Position numbers and translations under genes: made by a program | Assembly: GCF_001625325.1 (NCBI RefSeq) | Contig: NZ_JRQQ01000003.1 | Coordinates: 1 to 64,000 of the forward strand | Source: Croceicoccus estronivorus | Lineage (GTDB): Bacteria; Pseudomonadota; Alphaproteobacteria; Sphingomonadales; Sphingomonadaceae | Length of the DNA: 64,000 bases | Direction of reading: 5' to 3' | Shown here: piece by piece, positions 25,614-33,261 of the stretch | Position numbering within the stretch: position 1 is the first letter of the stretch | Layout: every line of letters begins with the position of its first letter | The notes under the pieces: model-generated | The model's input: only the letters and a program-made list of their open reading frames with translations | What the model was told of the DNA's origin: nothing | Databases searched by the model: none

Positions 25614-26246
25614 TTGGCAGGACCGGAAATTCTCGACGAGCCACGGCGCATGCGGGTGATCCACCATGCGACCCGCATTTTCATCGAACGCAGTTTCGAA
25701 GCGGCGACGGTCGAGGAAATCGCTCTGGCGGCGGGGGTGGGCAAGGCGAGCGTGTACCGCATGACCGGCGACAAGGCCGGATTGCTGGACGCCGTGATGG
25801 CCCATGCCGCCGATCACATGATTTCAGCCTGCGGTGTGGCGCTCGATCCTGCGCGGCCGGCGCGGGAAATGCTGACGCAATTCGCGCAATCCTATATCCA
25901 GGCGATGTATCGCCCCTTCGCAGGTGGGCTGCCGTTCTATCAGGTGGCCAGACTGATGATCGCGGCAGGTTTCGAGCGGCCCGAAGTGATGCGCGATTTC
26001 ATCGCCGCCTATCGCGACAGCGGCGTTCGCCCGCTGACCGCTTACCTGCAGGCAAGGGCCGACGCGGGCGAACTGGGGACCGTGGACGAGCGGGACGCGG
26101 TCACGTTCTTCCAGATGGTCTTCTATACCGATCAGGCGCTCGCCTATAACGAGACAGCGCCGGAGCCTTCGGAAATCGCCGTGATGGCGCAGTACCGGGT
26201 GGACCGTTTCCTGAACGGCTGCGCACGGCGGCCGGACGGGGATTAA
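25614..26246 (+). CDS. TetR/AcrR family transcriptional regulator
   Basis: A repressor-type protein with an N-terminal TetR helix-turn-helix (ATRIFIERSFEAATVEEIAL, then GVGKASVYR) and a helical ligand-binding C-terminal domain. The TTG at 25614 is chosen because GGGAGGGAAGG lies right before it; an ATG at 25554 without a good ribosome binding site would add 20 low-complexity residues. It is divergent from the phytanoyl-CoA dioxygenase gene, which it probably controls. Confidence 0.85.
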   Translation: MAGPEILDEPRRMRVIHHATRIFIERSFEAATVEEIALAAGVGKASVYRMTGDKAGLLDAVMAHAADHMISACGVALDPARPAREMLTQFAQSYIQAMYRPFAGGLPFYQVARLMIAAGFERPEVMRDFIAAYRDSGVRPLTAYLQARADAGELGTVDERDAVTFFQMVFYTDQALAYNETAPEPSEIAVMAQYRVDRFLNGCARRPDGD

Positions 26247-26681
26247 TCACCCTTCGAATGAGGCGATTTCCAGCGAAATTTCGGCATTCAGCAGCTTGGA
26301 AATCGGGCAATTTGCCTTGGCTCCACTGGCGATTTCGTCGAATTTCGCGCGCTCGATGCCCGGTACTTTCGCGGTCAGGGTCAGGTCGGACCGGGTGACG
26401 GAAAAGCCGTCCCCATCCTTGTCCAGCGTCACTTTCGCCTTGGTTTCCAGCCTTCCGTCAGTAAACCCCGCGCGTTCCAGCGCGAAGGACAGCGCCATGG
26501 TGAAACAGCTCGCATGGGCGGCAGCGACCAGTTCTTCCGGGTTGGTCCCGGCACCGTCCTCGAACCGTGTCTTGAAGCCATAGGGCTGATCGGACAGCAC
26601 GCCGGACCCGGTGGAAACGTGGCCTGCCCCGCCCTTGCCGAGCCCTTCGTAAGTTGCACTGCCGGTCTTTGTGATCGCCAT
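26247..26681 (-). CDS. OsmC family peroxiredoxin
   Basis: A 144-residue thiol peroxidase that reduces organic hydroperoxides in the cytosol. The reactive Cys59 lies in AAAHASCFTMALS and the resolving cysteine in KANCPISKLLNAE. Domain order and the PEELVAAAHAS motif match the OsmC branch and not Ohr. AAGGAGA precedes the ATG. It follows the spt gene by 57 bases on the same strand, and its stop abuts the stop of the tetR gene. Confidence 0.92.
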   Translation of the reverse strand: MAITKTGSATYEGLGKGGAGHVSTGSGVLSDQPYGFKTRFEDGAGTNPEELVAAAHASCFTMALSFALERAGFTDGRLETKAKVTLDKDGDGFSVTRSDLTLTAKVPGIERAKFDEIASGAKANCPISKLLNAEISLEIASFEG

Positions 26682-26738
26682 GGTCGTGTCTCCTTCTGTC
26701 ATGGAAAGAGATGCGTCAGACCAGCGAATGTTCCCGGA

Positions 26739-27938
26739 TCAGATGATCCCTGTGGCTTTCCCGGCGCGTTCGAACATGGCGAGAATCGTCTGCACCTGTT
26801 CGGACGAATGTTCGGCACAGAGCGAACAGCGCAGCAGCGTCATATTCGCGGGCGTGGCCGGGGGCCGGGCAAGATTGACGTAAAGCCCCTCTCTCAGCAG
26901 GGCTTCCCACATTCCCGCGCCGCGTTCCAGATCCGGCATGATGACCGCGATGATGGCGCTTTGCGGCACGTCGGTCCCGAGCTGGAAACCGAGCGCTTTC
27001 AATCCGGCGTGCAGCGTGCGCGAGTTTTCCCACAAGTGGGCGCGCTTGTTGCTGCCGTGCATCAGCTTGCGAATCGAGGTGGCGGCCGTGGCGACCACGC
27101 TGGGCGGCAGGCTGGCAGTAAAGACGTAGGGGCGGCAGACCAGCCGCATGATTTCGAATTTCGGATGGTTCGAGACGCAGAAGCCGCCGACGGTCCCCAC
27201 GCTTTTCGAAAAGGTGCCGATCACGAAATCGACCTGATCGAGCACGCCCTGATCCTCTGCGACGCCGCGGCCGTTGGGCCCGATGAAACCCATCGAGTGC
27301 GCTTCGTCCACCAGCACCATCGCGCCGTTTGCCTTCGCCACGGCGATCATGTCCTTCAACGGAGCAATGTCACCCATCATCGAATAGACGCCTTCCAGCA
27401 CGACCAGCTTGCCCGCGCCTTCGGGGATCCGGCGCAGCCGCTTTTCCATGGCTTCGATGTCGTTGTGCTTGAACGGCACGATCTGCGCGTTGCCGAGGGA
27501 GCAGCCGTCCCAGATGGACGCATGGCTGTCGATGTCGAGAACGATGTAATCGTCCTTGCCGGCGATGGTGGAAATGATCCCCAGATTCGCCTGGTAACCG
27601 GTGGAAAACACCATGGCATGATCCATGGCGTAGAATTCCTTCAGCGCGTCTTCCACTTCACGGTGGCCCTGATAGGTCCCGTTGAGCACGCGGCTGCCGG
27701 TGGTGCCGGAGCCGAAGTTGTCCAGCGCATCCTTGCCCGCCTGGATTACGTCCGGGTCGAACGTCATGCCCATGTAATTGTAGGTGCCGAGCAGAATCGT
27801 CTCGCGCCCGTTGCAGATCGCCCGCGTGGGGGAGAGGACTTTCTCCATCACCAGATTGAACGGGTCTTCCACCCCGCTGGCCAGCAGGGTTTCGCGCTGC
27901 TGGATCAACGGGTCGAATTTCGAAAAGAGGTCGGTCAT
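26739..27938 (-). CDS. spt: Serine palmitoyltransferase
   Basis: First enzyme of sphingolipid synthesis: condenses L-serine with palmitoyl thioester to 3-ketodihydrosphingosine. The 399-residue cytosolic PLP enzyme of the alpha-oxoamine synthase family shows the Schiff-base lysine Lys245 in GTFSKSVGTVGG, the PLP-stacking His139 in DIDSHASIWDG, and Asp211/His214 in VDEAHSMG. Its match to the soluble Sphingomonas enzyme and its position seven bases after an acyl carrier protein gene separate it from the related KBL and ALAS enzymes. Start MTDLFSKFDP is fixed by the ACP stop. Confidence 0.95.
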   Translation of the reverse strand: MTDLFSKFDPLIQQRETLLASGVEDPFNLVMEKVLSPTRAICNGRETILLGTYNYMGMTFDPDVIQAGKDALDNFGSGTTGSRVLNGTYQGHREVEDALKEFYAMDHAMVFSTGYQANLGIISTIAGKDDYIVLDIDSHASIWDGCSLGNAQIVPFKHNDIEAMEKRLRRIPEGAGKLVVLEGVYSMMGDIAPLKDMIAVAKANGAMVLVDEAHSMGFIGPNGRGVAEDQGVLDQVDFVIGTFSKSVGTVGGFCVSNHPKFEIMRLVCRPYVFTASLPPSVVATAATSIRKLMHGSNKRAHLWENSRTLHAGLKALGFQLGTDVPQSAIIAVIMPDLERGAGMWEALLREGLYVNLARPPATPANMTLLRCSLCAEHSSEQVQTILAMFERAGKATGII

Positions 27939-27945
27939 TTCCCGG

Positions 27946-28188
27946 TCAGTCGCCCTGCAACTTGCATACGGCGTCGACCAGCTGGCCATAATTTTCGATT
28001 TCGGCCTGCTGGTTCATGCTGATGATGATGTCGAATTCATCTTCGATCGCGGCGACGAAATCCATCACCGTCAGGCTGTCGAATTCGAGATCGCCGGCAA
28101 AAGTGGTGGTGTCGTCAATCGCGACTCCCTTCTTGTTGAAGGGTTCGATCAGGCCGCGGATGCGGGTGTCGGTCTGGGCACGGTCCAT
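27946..28188 (-). CDS. Acyl carrier protein of the sphingolipid module
   Basis: An 80-residue acyl carrier protein with the phosphopantetheine serine Ser38 in EFDSLTVMDF. It ends seven bases before spt, and AGGAG precedes its ATG. A specialised ACP beside spt is known from Caulobacter and sphingomonads, where it delivers the palmitoyl chain. The non-canonical DSLTVMDF (instead of DSLDTVE) fits a dedicated rather than general fatty-acid ACP. Confidence 0.92.
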   Translation of the reverse strand: MDRAQTDTRIRGLIEPFNKKGVAIDDTTTFAGDLEFDSLTVMDFVAAIEDEFDIIISMNQQAEIENYGQLVDAVCKLQGD

Positions 28189-28200
28189 GCGGAGGGCTCC

Positions 28201-28254
28201 TAAAGCATCGTCCCGAAAAGTGGGAGCCGGTTTGACGGCGAAAACGACGCGATG
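28201..28254. repeat. Dispersed alphaproteobacterial repeat element
   Basis: The segment starting AAAGCATCGTCCCGAAAAGT and ending ACGCGATGG is an imperfect palindrome with the familiar CCCGAAAAGTGGGA-CCGGTTT core that I recognise from intergenic repeats scattered through alphaproteobacterial genomes. It sits between the response regulator and the acp gene. Confidence 0.6.
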
Positions 28255-28303
28255 GCTATGAAACAGGTGAATGCGGCGCAAAAGGGGCGATGTGCGCGAA
28301 TTG

Positions 28304-28693
28304 TCAAGCGGCGGCTTCCTGTCCGCGCCCTTCCAGCAGCCCGCGGACAGCCGTCATGAACGGGCCGATCGACACCGGTTTGGCCAGGTATCCTTCGGCC
28401 CCGGCTTCGCGTATCCGCTCTTCGTCTCCCTTGCCGGCATAGGCGGTCACGGCCAGCACCGGGGTGTTGCGCAAGGCGGTGTCGCGCTTCATTTCGGAAA
28501 TCAGGTCGAGCCCGGAAACATTCGGCAGCTGGATGTCCATGATGACGAGATTGGGCACGAAATCGCGCGCACGCGGCAGGGCGGTTTCCCCGTCGGCTAC
28601 GGGCTCGACAGAAAAACCGTTGGCGGCGAGTACGTCGCAGAACAATTTCCTGTTGAGATCGTTGTCCTCGACAACGAGGATACGTTTCATCAT
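28304..28693 (-). CDS. Single-domain response regulator (DivK-like)
   Basis: A 129-residue receiver domain with no output domain. The acidic pocket (VVEDND), phospho-acceptor Asp53 in VIMDIQLPN, Thr in AVTAYAG and Lys in LAKPVS are all present. The MKRILVVEDNDLNRKLF beginning is very like DivK, the cell-cycle regulator that controls CtrA phosphorylation, but single-domain receivers are numerous and the identity is not secure. It is upstream of acp-spt on the same strand with a 115-base gap. Confidence 0.85.
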   Translation of the reverse strand: MMKRILVVEDNDLNRKLFCDVLAANGFSVEPVADGETALPRARDFVPNLVIMDIQLPNVSGLDLISEMKRDTALRNTPVLAVTAYAGKGDEERIREAGAEGYLAKPVSIGPFMTAVRGLLEGRGQEAAA

Positions 28694-28770
28694 CTTGCCC
28701 CTGTCGCTTCCCGCCCCCATGTCGGGAGCGTCGCAGGCGGTTTACGTGTCCTGAAAGGCGGTGACAAATC

Positions 28771-29043
28771 ATTTACGATAAGCAACATGGCGCGGCGGAC
28801 CCGCAGGCGCTGGCATTGGCGGCGCTGGGCTGGATATTGTCCGATGAGGCGCGGGCGGACCGGTTGCTCGCGTTGACCGGCCTCACGCCCGATGCCCTGC
28901 GCGGCGGGCTGGGCGATTCCGCAGTACTGGGGGCAGTGATGGATTTCCTTGCCGCGCACGAACCCGATCTGGTGGCAGCCGCGGAAACCCTGGGGGTTCA
29001 GCCGGAAACACTGGCCTTGGCCGGAAGGGAGCTGGCCCGATGA
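28771..29043 (+). CDS. DUF3572 protein with probable ATT start
   Basis: A small helical protein of unknown function, found in alphaproteobacteria. The conserved family block ADPQALALAALGWILSD starts upstream of the first TTG (28816), so the true start must be earlier. In that frame a stop lies at 28762 and no ATG, GTG or TTG follows until 28816; the only plausible start is ATT at 28771 (or ATC at 28768), with GGCGGTGA about seven bases before it, giving 90 residues. An ATG at 28787 lies in another frame, so a one-base error is the alternative. The stop overlaps the HAD gene by ATGA. Confidence 0.7.
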   Translation: MYDKQHGAADPQALALAALGWILSDEARADRLLALTGLTPDALRGGLGDSAVLGAVMDFLAAHEPDLVAAAETLGVQPETLALAGRELAR

Positions 29044-29666
29044 GCCGCCCGTTGCTGGTATCCGATTGCGATGAAGTGCTGCTGCACATGATCGCCCATT
29101 TCCGCCAATGGCTGGACGAGGATCTCGATATCGAGTTCCGGCTGGAAGGGCATGATTTCGCCAATTCCATGCGCCACAAGGATGGCCGCAAGCTGGAGCT
29201 GGAAGATATCTGGCCGCTGTTCAACCAGTTCTTCGACAATGAAATGCACCGCCAGACGGCGATCGAAGGCGCGGTCGAGGCGCTGAACGCGCTGGCACAG
29301 GATGCCGATGTGGTGATTCTCACCAATCTGCCCGATCATCGGCGGGAAGACCGCATCCGCCAGCTTGCCGACCACGGTATCCATGCGCGGGTTTTCACCA
29401 ATCAGGGTCCGAAAGGTCCCGCCCTGCGCGCGATCATAGAGGAATACAGCCCGACCCGGACGGCCTTCATCGACGATCTGGCGCAGCATCACGAATCGGC
29501 GGCCGGGGAAGTGCCGGGAGTGGTGCGGCTGCACATGGTGGGCGAGCCGACTGTCGCACCGCACATGCCCTGTGCGCATGTCCAGGGCCATGCCCATGCG
29601 CGAATCGACCGGTGGGAAGAAGCCTTGCCATGGCTGCGCGAAAAATTGCATGGGACAACGCCATGA
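29040..29666 (+). CDS. HAD family hydrolase
   Basis: A 208-residue haloacid dehalogenase-type phosphatase. Motif I is SDCDEVL (Asp9, Asp11), motif II is VILTNLPD, and the C-terminal AFIDDLAQH supplies the metal-binding aspartates of motif IV. The small cap domain is helical. The gene is coupled by ATGA overlaps both to the DUF3572 gene before it and to the RidA gene after it. The substrate is unknown. Confidence 0.85.
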   Translation: MSRPLLVSDCDEVLLHMIAHFRQWLDEDLDIEFRLEGHDFANSMRHKDGRKLELEDIWPLFNQFFDNEMHRQTAIEGAVEALNALAQDADVVILTNLPDHRREDRIRQLADHGIHARVFTNQGPKGPALRAIIEEYSPTRTAFIDDLAQHHESAAGEVPGVVRLHMVGEPTVAPHMPCAHVQGHAHARIDRWEEALPWLREKLHGTTP

Positions 29667-30124
29667 GCATCGACAGCAAACTCGCCGAACTCGGCATCGT
29701 CCTTCCCGAACCCGCCGCCCCGGTGGCCGCCTATGTCCCGGTCGTGGTCCATGGCGGGCTGGCGCACGTTTCGGGGCAATTGCCCTTCATTGACGGGCAA
29801 CTCGTGACCGGGCGGCTGGGCGAGGATGTCTCGCTGGAACAGGGCACTGCCGCTGCGCGGGCCTGTGGGCTGATGATCCTGGCGCAGGTCAAGGCGGCGC
29901 TCGGTTCGCTCGACCGGGTCGAGCGGGTGGTGAAGCTGGGGGCTTTCGTCAATTCGACCGGCGCTTTCACCGATCAGCCAAAGGTCGCCAACGGGGCGTC
30001 CGAACTCATGGCCGAAGTGTTCGGCGATATCGGCCGCCATGCCCGCAGCGCGGTGGGCGTGCCGGTGCTCCCGCTCGGGGCGGCGGTCGAGGTGGATGCG
30101 GTCCTTGCTATTCGCGGCGATTGA
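29663..30124 (+). CDS. RidA family protein
   Basis: A 153-residue trimeric YjgF/YER057c/UK114 protein. Relatives hydrolyse reactive enamine/imine intermediates released by PLP enzymes. Seen: VVVHGGLAHVSGQLPF and VVKLGAFVNST motifs. The C-terminal RSAVGVPVLPLGAAVEVDAV has the conserved arginine. It belongs to the longer, RutC-distant branch. ATGA overlap with the HAD gene decides the start. It overlaps the next gene by 29 bases. Confidence 0.9.
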   Translation: MSIDSKLAELGIVLPEPAAPVAAYVPVVVHGGLAHVSGQLPFIDGQLVTGRLGEDVSLEQGTAAARACGLMILAQVKAALGSLDRVERVVKLGAFVNSTGAFTDQPKVANGASELMAEVFGDIGRHARSAVGVPVLPLGAAVEVDAVLAIRGD

Positions 30125-30878
30125 CCACTGGCGGGCTCCGGCACCGCCGCCTGCCAAGGTCGCATGGCTGGCCCGGCATACTTATGCCCATCGCGGCCTG
30201 CATGGCGCGGGCCTGCCGGAAAATTCACGCGGCGCGTTTGCAGCGGCTGTGGCCAAAGGGTTTGGCATCGAATGCGATGTCCAGCGCAGCGGCGACGGGC
30301 ACGCCATGGTGTTCCACGATTGGGAACTTGAACGGCTGACCGGGGCCAGTGGCCCTGTCGGGGATCTCTCCGCAGCGGAACTGGGCAAGATCGTCTTGAG
30401 CGGGAGCGAGGAGACAATCCCCACGCTGTCCCAGACACTTGCCCTGGTGCGCGGTAAGGTTCCGATCCTGATCGAAGTGAAATCGCGCGGCGACCGTCAC
30501 GTCAACGCCCTGTGCCTTGCCGTGCGCCGGGTATTGGAGGGGTATCGCGGGCCCCATGCGGTAATGAGCTTCGACCCACGCGTTTCGCGCTGGTTCGCGA
30601 TTCATTCCCCACACACGGTGCGTGGCCTTGTCATGACCGAGGAAAATGCCCGGACGGTGGGCGGGCGGCTGCGCAGGCGGCTGGCGCTGTGGCATGCGCA
30701 ACCGGACTTTCTCGCCTACGACGTGCGCGATTTGCCCAGTGCCTTTCCGGAGGCGCAGCGCAAGCGGGGCCTGCCGGTGCTGACCTGGACGGTTCGCAAT
30801 GCCGAACTGGCGGGCCGCGCCGGTGACTATGCCGATGCGCCGATTGCCGAGGGGGCAGGGCTGGAGGGCGCAGCGTGA
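30096..30878 (+). CDS. Glycerophosphodiester phosphodiesterase
   Basis: Hydrolyses glycerophosphodiesters to glycerol-3-phosphate and an alcohol. The 260-residue TIM-barrel protein has His32-Arg33 (AHRG), Glu43-Asn44 (PENS), the metal ligands Glu59/Asp61 (IECDVQ) and His74 (FHDWELERLTG). No signal peptide is visible, so it is cytosolic. The ATG at 30096 lies within the end of ridA; the next gene overlaps by GTGA. Confidence 0.92.
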   Translation: MRSLLFAAIDHWRAPAPPPAKVAWLARHTYAHRGLHGAGLPENSRGAFAAAVAKGFGIECDVQRSGDGHAMVFHDWELERLTGASGPVGDLSAAELGKIVLSGSEETIPTLSQTLALVRGKVPILIEVKSRGDRHVNALCLAVRRVLEGYRGPHAVMSFDPRVSRWFAIHSPHTVRGLVMTEENARTVGGRLRRRLALWHAQPDFLAYDVRDLPSAFPEAQRKRGLPVLTWTVRNAELAGRAGDYADAPIAEGAGLEGAA

Positions 30879-32026
30879 GCGATCGCGATCCTTTGACCAT
30901 CCGCATGTTCGGCTCGGTCGGATCGCTCGATGCCGGGGAATGGGATGCTCTGGCCGGGCCGGGCAATCCCTTCGTCAGCCACGCTTTCCTGCTGGCGCTG
31001 GAGGAATCGGGCAGTGTCGGGCCGGGCAGCGGCTGGGCGCCTGCGCCGCTGGGGATCGAAGGGCCGGACGGCGCGCTGCTGGCCGCGATGCCGGCCTATC
31101 TCAAGGGGCACAGCCAGGGCGAATATGTGTTCGACCACGCCTGGGCCGATGCGTGGCATCGCGCCGGGCGCAACTATTACCCCAAGCTGCAGATTGCGGT
31201 GCCGTTCACCCCTGCCACCGGGCCGCGGCTGCTGGCCCATGACGAAGGGCTGGCAGCGGCACTGCTGCAGGCGGCGGAGAATGTCTGCGCCGCCCAGGGG
31301 CTATCGTCTGCGCATGCGACATTCATCGAACCGGAACAGGTCCCCCTGTTCGAGCGGGCCGGCTGGCTGATGCGCAGCGACATCCAGTTTCACTGGGAAA
31401 ACCGCGGTTACGCCGCGTTCGACGATTTTCTGACCGAACTCGCCTCGCGCAAGCGCAAGGCGATTCGCAAGGAACGGGCCGCCGCGCAGGACGGTGTGGT
31501 CATTCGCAACCTGACAGGCGCGGATATTCGCCCCGAACATTGGGATGCGTTCTGGGTATTCTATCAGGATACCGGCGCGCGCAAATGGGGGAGGCCCTAT
31601 CTGACGCGCGAGGCGTTCACGCTGCTGGGCGAACGGATGGCCGACCGCATTCTGCTGGTGCTGGCGTATGAGGAAGGCAACGAGGCGGGCGAACCGATCG
31701 CAGGCGCGTTGAATTTCATTGGGGAAGAGGCGCTGTACGGCCGCTATTGGGGCTGTACGCGGGACAAGCCGTTCCTCCACTTCGAGCTATGCTATTATCA
31801 GGCGATCGACGCGGCGATCCGGTTGGGCCTGAAACGCGTGGAGGCGGGGGCGCAGGGCGGGCACAAGCTCGCTCGCGGGTACGAACCGGTCAAGACGTGG
31901 TCGGCGCACTGGATCGTCGATCCGGGCTTCCGCGAGGCGGTGGCCGACTATCTCGAACGGGAACGCGAAGGGATTACTCTGGATCAGCTTCATCTCGGCC
32001 GGCACACCCCGTTCCGCAAAGGATGA
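30875..32026 (+). CDS. FemAB-like GNAT acetyltransferase
   Basis: A 383-residue protein of the peptidoglycan-synthesis-associated FemAB_like/GNAT group (formerly DUF482). Conserved blocks: NPFVSHAFLLALEESGS, PAYLKGHSQGEYVFDHAWADA (start), RKRKAIRKERAAA and the C-terminal EAGAQGGHKLARGY-like stretch with HLGRHTPF. Function of this alphaproteobacterial branch is unproven; aminoacyl or acyl transfer is inferred. The start is GTG, overlapping the phosphodiesterase stop as GTGA; last gene of the five-gene unit. Confidence 0.85.
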   Translation: MSDRDPLTIRMFGSVGSLDAGEWDALAGPGNPFVSHAFLLALEESGSVGPGSGWAPAPLGIEGPDGALLAAMPAYLKGHSQGEYVFDHAWADAWHRAGRNYYPKLQIAVPFTPATGPRLLAHDEGLAAALLQAAENVCAAQGLSSAHATFIEPEQVPLFERAGWLMRSDIQFHWENRGYAAFDDFLTELASRKRKAIRKERAAAQDGVVIRNLTGADIRPEHWDAFWVFYQDTGARKWGRPYLTREAFTLLGERMADRILLVLAYEEGNEAGEPIAGALNFIGEEALYGRYWGCTRDKPFLHFELCYYQAIDAAIRLGLKRVEAGAQGGHKLARGYEPVKTWSAHWIVDPGFREAVADYLEREREGITLDQLHLGRHTPFRKG

Positions 32027-32059
32027 ACCCTGGCGGAAGTGCCGGATGGATGAGGCCGG

Positions 32060-32392
32060 TCAGGCGGCTTTCAGGCCGGTATGACGGAGCCATTCGCGGG
32101 CGCGGCGCTGGGCCTCGGCCACTTCCCGTGCGGTCATCTCGTCAGCGAGGTCGGCCCGGACCCACGATGCTTCCTCGTGCCCTTTCGCAGCGGCGAGGTT
32201 GAACCATTTGTGTGCCTCGATCAGGTCCACGGCGGCACCGTGGCTGCCGGTCGAAAAGGCCACCCCGAGATCGAAGTAGGCGGCGATGTCGCCCTGGCCC
32301 GCCGCGGCGAGGCAGTCGGCGACGAATGGGCTGGTTTGCATTCCGCCCGCTGCGGCCATGTCGGCCATCTGGTTGTCGATTACCAATTTCAT
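32060..32392 (-). CDS. SEL1-like repeat protein
   Basis: A 110-residue protein with one clear Sel1/TPR-like repeat (YFDLGVAFSTGS, then IEAHKWFNLAAAKGHEEAS) and a helical C-terminus ending in RAREWLRHTG. Such proteins mediate protein contacts. The start MKLVIDNQMA has AGGGGACTG upstream; the open frame continues further back without support. It is convergent with the acetyltransferase gene and has its own 5' region (32393-32564), in which I see nothing more than an AT-rich patch. Confidence 0.72.
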   Translation of the reverse strand: MKLVIDNQMADMAAAGGMQTSPFVADCLAAAGQGDIAAYFDLGVAFSTGSHGAAVDLIEAHKWFNLAAAKGHEEASWVRADLADEMTAREVAEAQRRAREWLRHTGLKAA

Positions 32393-32564
32393 GGTCAGTC
32401 CCCTGTTCCGGCGGAGCCAGTCCGCCTGACCACGAACTTCCTCATTTATGGTCAATAAAGAGTTAACGATGCAAAATGGGGCCATTTCGGGATTTGCCGG
32501 GCAGGGCGGTGGGCGTTCGGCCACGCTTAATCAGCTTGGGATAAGACAACGGCGAGAATGGCGC

Positions 32565-32593
32565 TTGTGCGGGAATTGGCGCATCCCTATAGG
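32565..32593 (+). promoter_or_regulatory. Candidate sigma-70 promoter for dksA
   Basis: TTGTGC and TATAGG separated by 17 bases, about 95 bases upstream of the dksA start. The -10 is reasonable, the -35 weak. Confidence 0.35.
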
Positions 32594-32688
32594 CGCCTTC
32601 AACCGGACCGGCCGCACCATCGGGAAAACTCGAGGTGGCGCAGGAAAATCGCGCCGGGTTGGAGGATGATTTGGATGCGGAGGTCCGT

Positions 32689-33147
32689 ATGGTTACGGTA
32701 CTGAGTGACGATATCGACATCCTTGCCAAGGCGCGTCGCGCTATCGGCGGGGACTATTTGCCGGGCGAAGACGAAGACTATATGTCCCAGTCGCAGCAGG
32801 ATTATTTCCGCCGGCTGCTGTCAGAATGGAAGAAACTGATCCTGTCGGCGTCCGCCGGCACGCTTCAGTCGTTGCAGGATGGGCCGATTCGCGAAGCCGA
32901 TCTGAACGACCGGGCGTCGAGCGAGACGGACTGGGGGATCGAACTGCGCACGCGCGACCGGCAGCGTAAGCTGATTGCCAAGATCGATTCGGCCCTGCGC
33001 CGGATCGAAGAGGGTGAATACGGCTATTGCGAGGTCACCGGCGATCCCATCGGTATCAGGCGGCTGATTGCCCGCCCGATCGCCACGATGACGGTCGAGG
33101 CGCAGGAAGCCCATGAGCGGCGCGAGAAAGTGTCGCGGGACGACTGA
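32689..33147 (+). CDS. dksA: RNA polymerase-binding transcription factor DksA
   Basis: A ppGpp cofactor that inserts a coiled coil into the RNA polymerase secondary channel. The 152-residue protein has two long helices, the coiled-coil tip DLNDRASSE (Asp71, Asp74, Ala76) and the C-terminal block GYCEVTGDPIGIRRLIARP. Only one cysteine (Cys114) of the usual four zinc ligands is kept, as in several alphaproteobacterial DksA proteins, so it should work without zinc. ATG at 32689 has GGAGGT directly upstream; upstream in-frame starts lack one. Confidence 0.92.
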   Translation: MVTVLSDDIDILAKARRAIGGDYLPGEDEDYMSQSQQDYFRRLLSEWKKLILSASAGTLQSLQDGPIREADLNDRASSETDWGIELRTRDRQRKLIAKIDSALRRIEEGEYGYCEVTGDPIGIRRLIARPIATMTVEAQEAHERREKVSRDD

Positions 33148-33189
33148 GCCATCTGCTTCGGGCGGATTGGTTGAAGGTTTGTTTACCTC

Positions 33190-33229
33190 CCCCGGAATAT
33201 ATCCGGGGCTCCGCGTGCCGGGAGGCACG
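33190..33229. other. Two hairpins between dksA and the PilZ gene
   Basis: Two perfect stems lie six bases apart: CCCCGGA-atata-TCCGGGG (33190-33208) and CGTGCC-ggga-GGCACG (33214-33229). No T-run follows. They may end or process the dksA transcript or form the leader of the PilZ mRNA. Confidence 0.5.
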
Positions 33230-33261
33230 GGGATAACCGTACCACAATCGCAACTGGACCA

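Noticed and set aside
26514-28022. 502-codon plus-strand frame opposite spt and osmC
   Set aside because: Shadow of serine palmitoyltransferase and OsmC genes; no domain, no ribosome binding site.
33214-33229. Intrinsic terminator after dksA
   Set aside because: Stems are good but no T-run follows on either strand, so kept only as hairpins.
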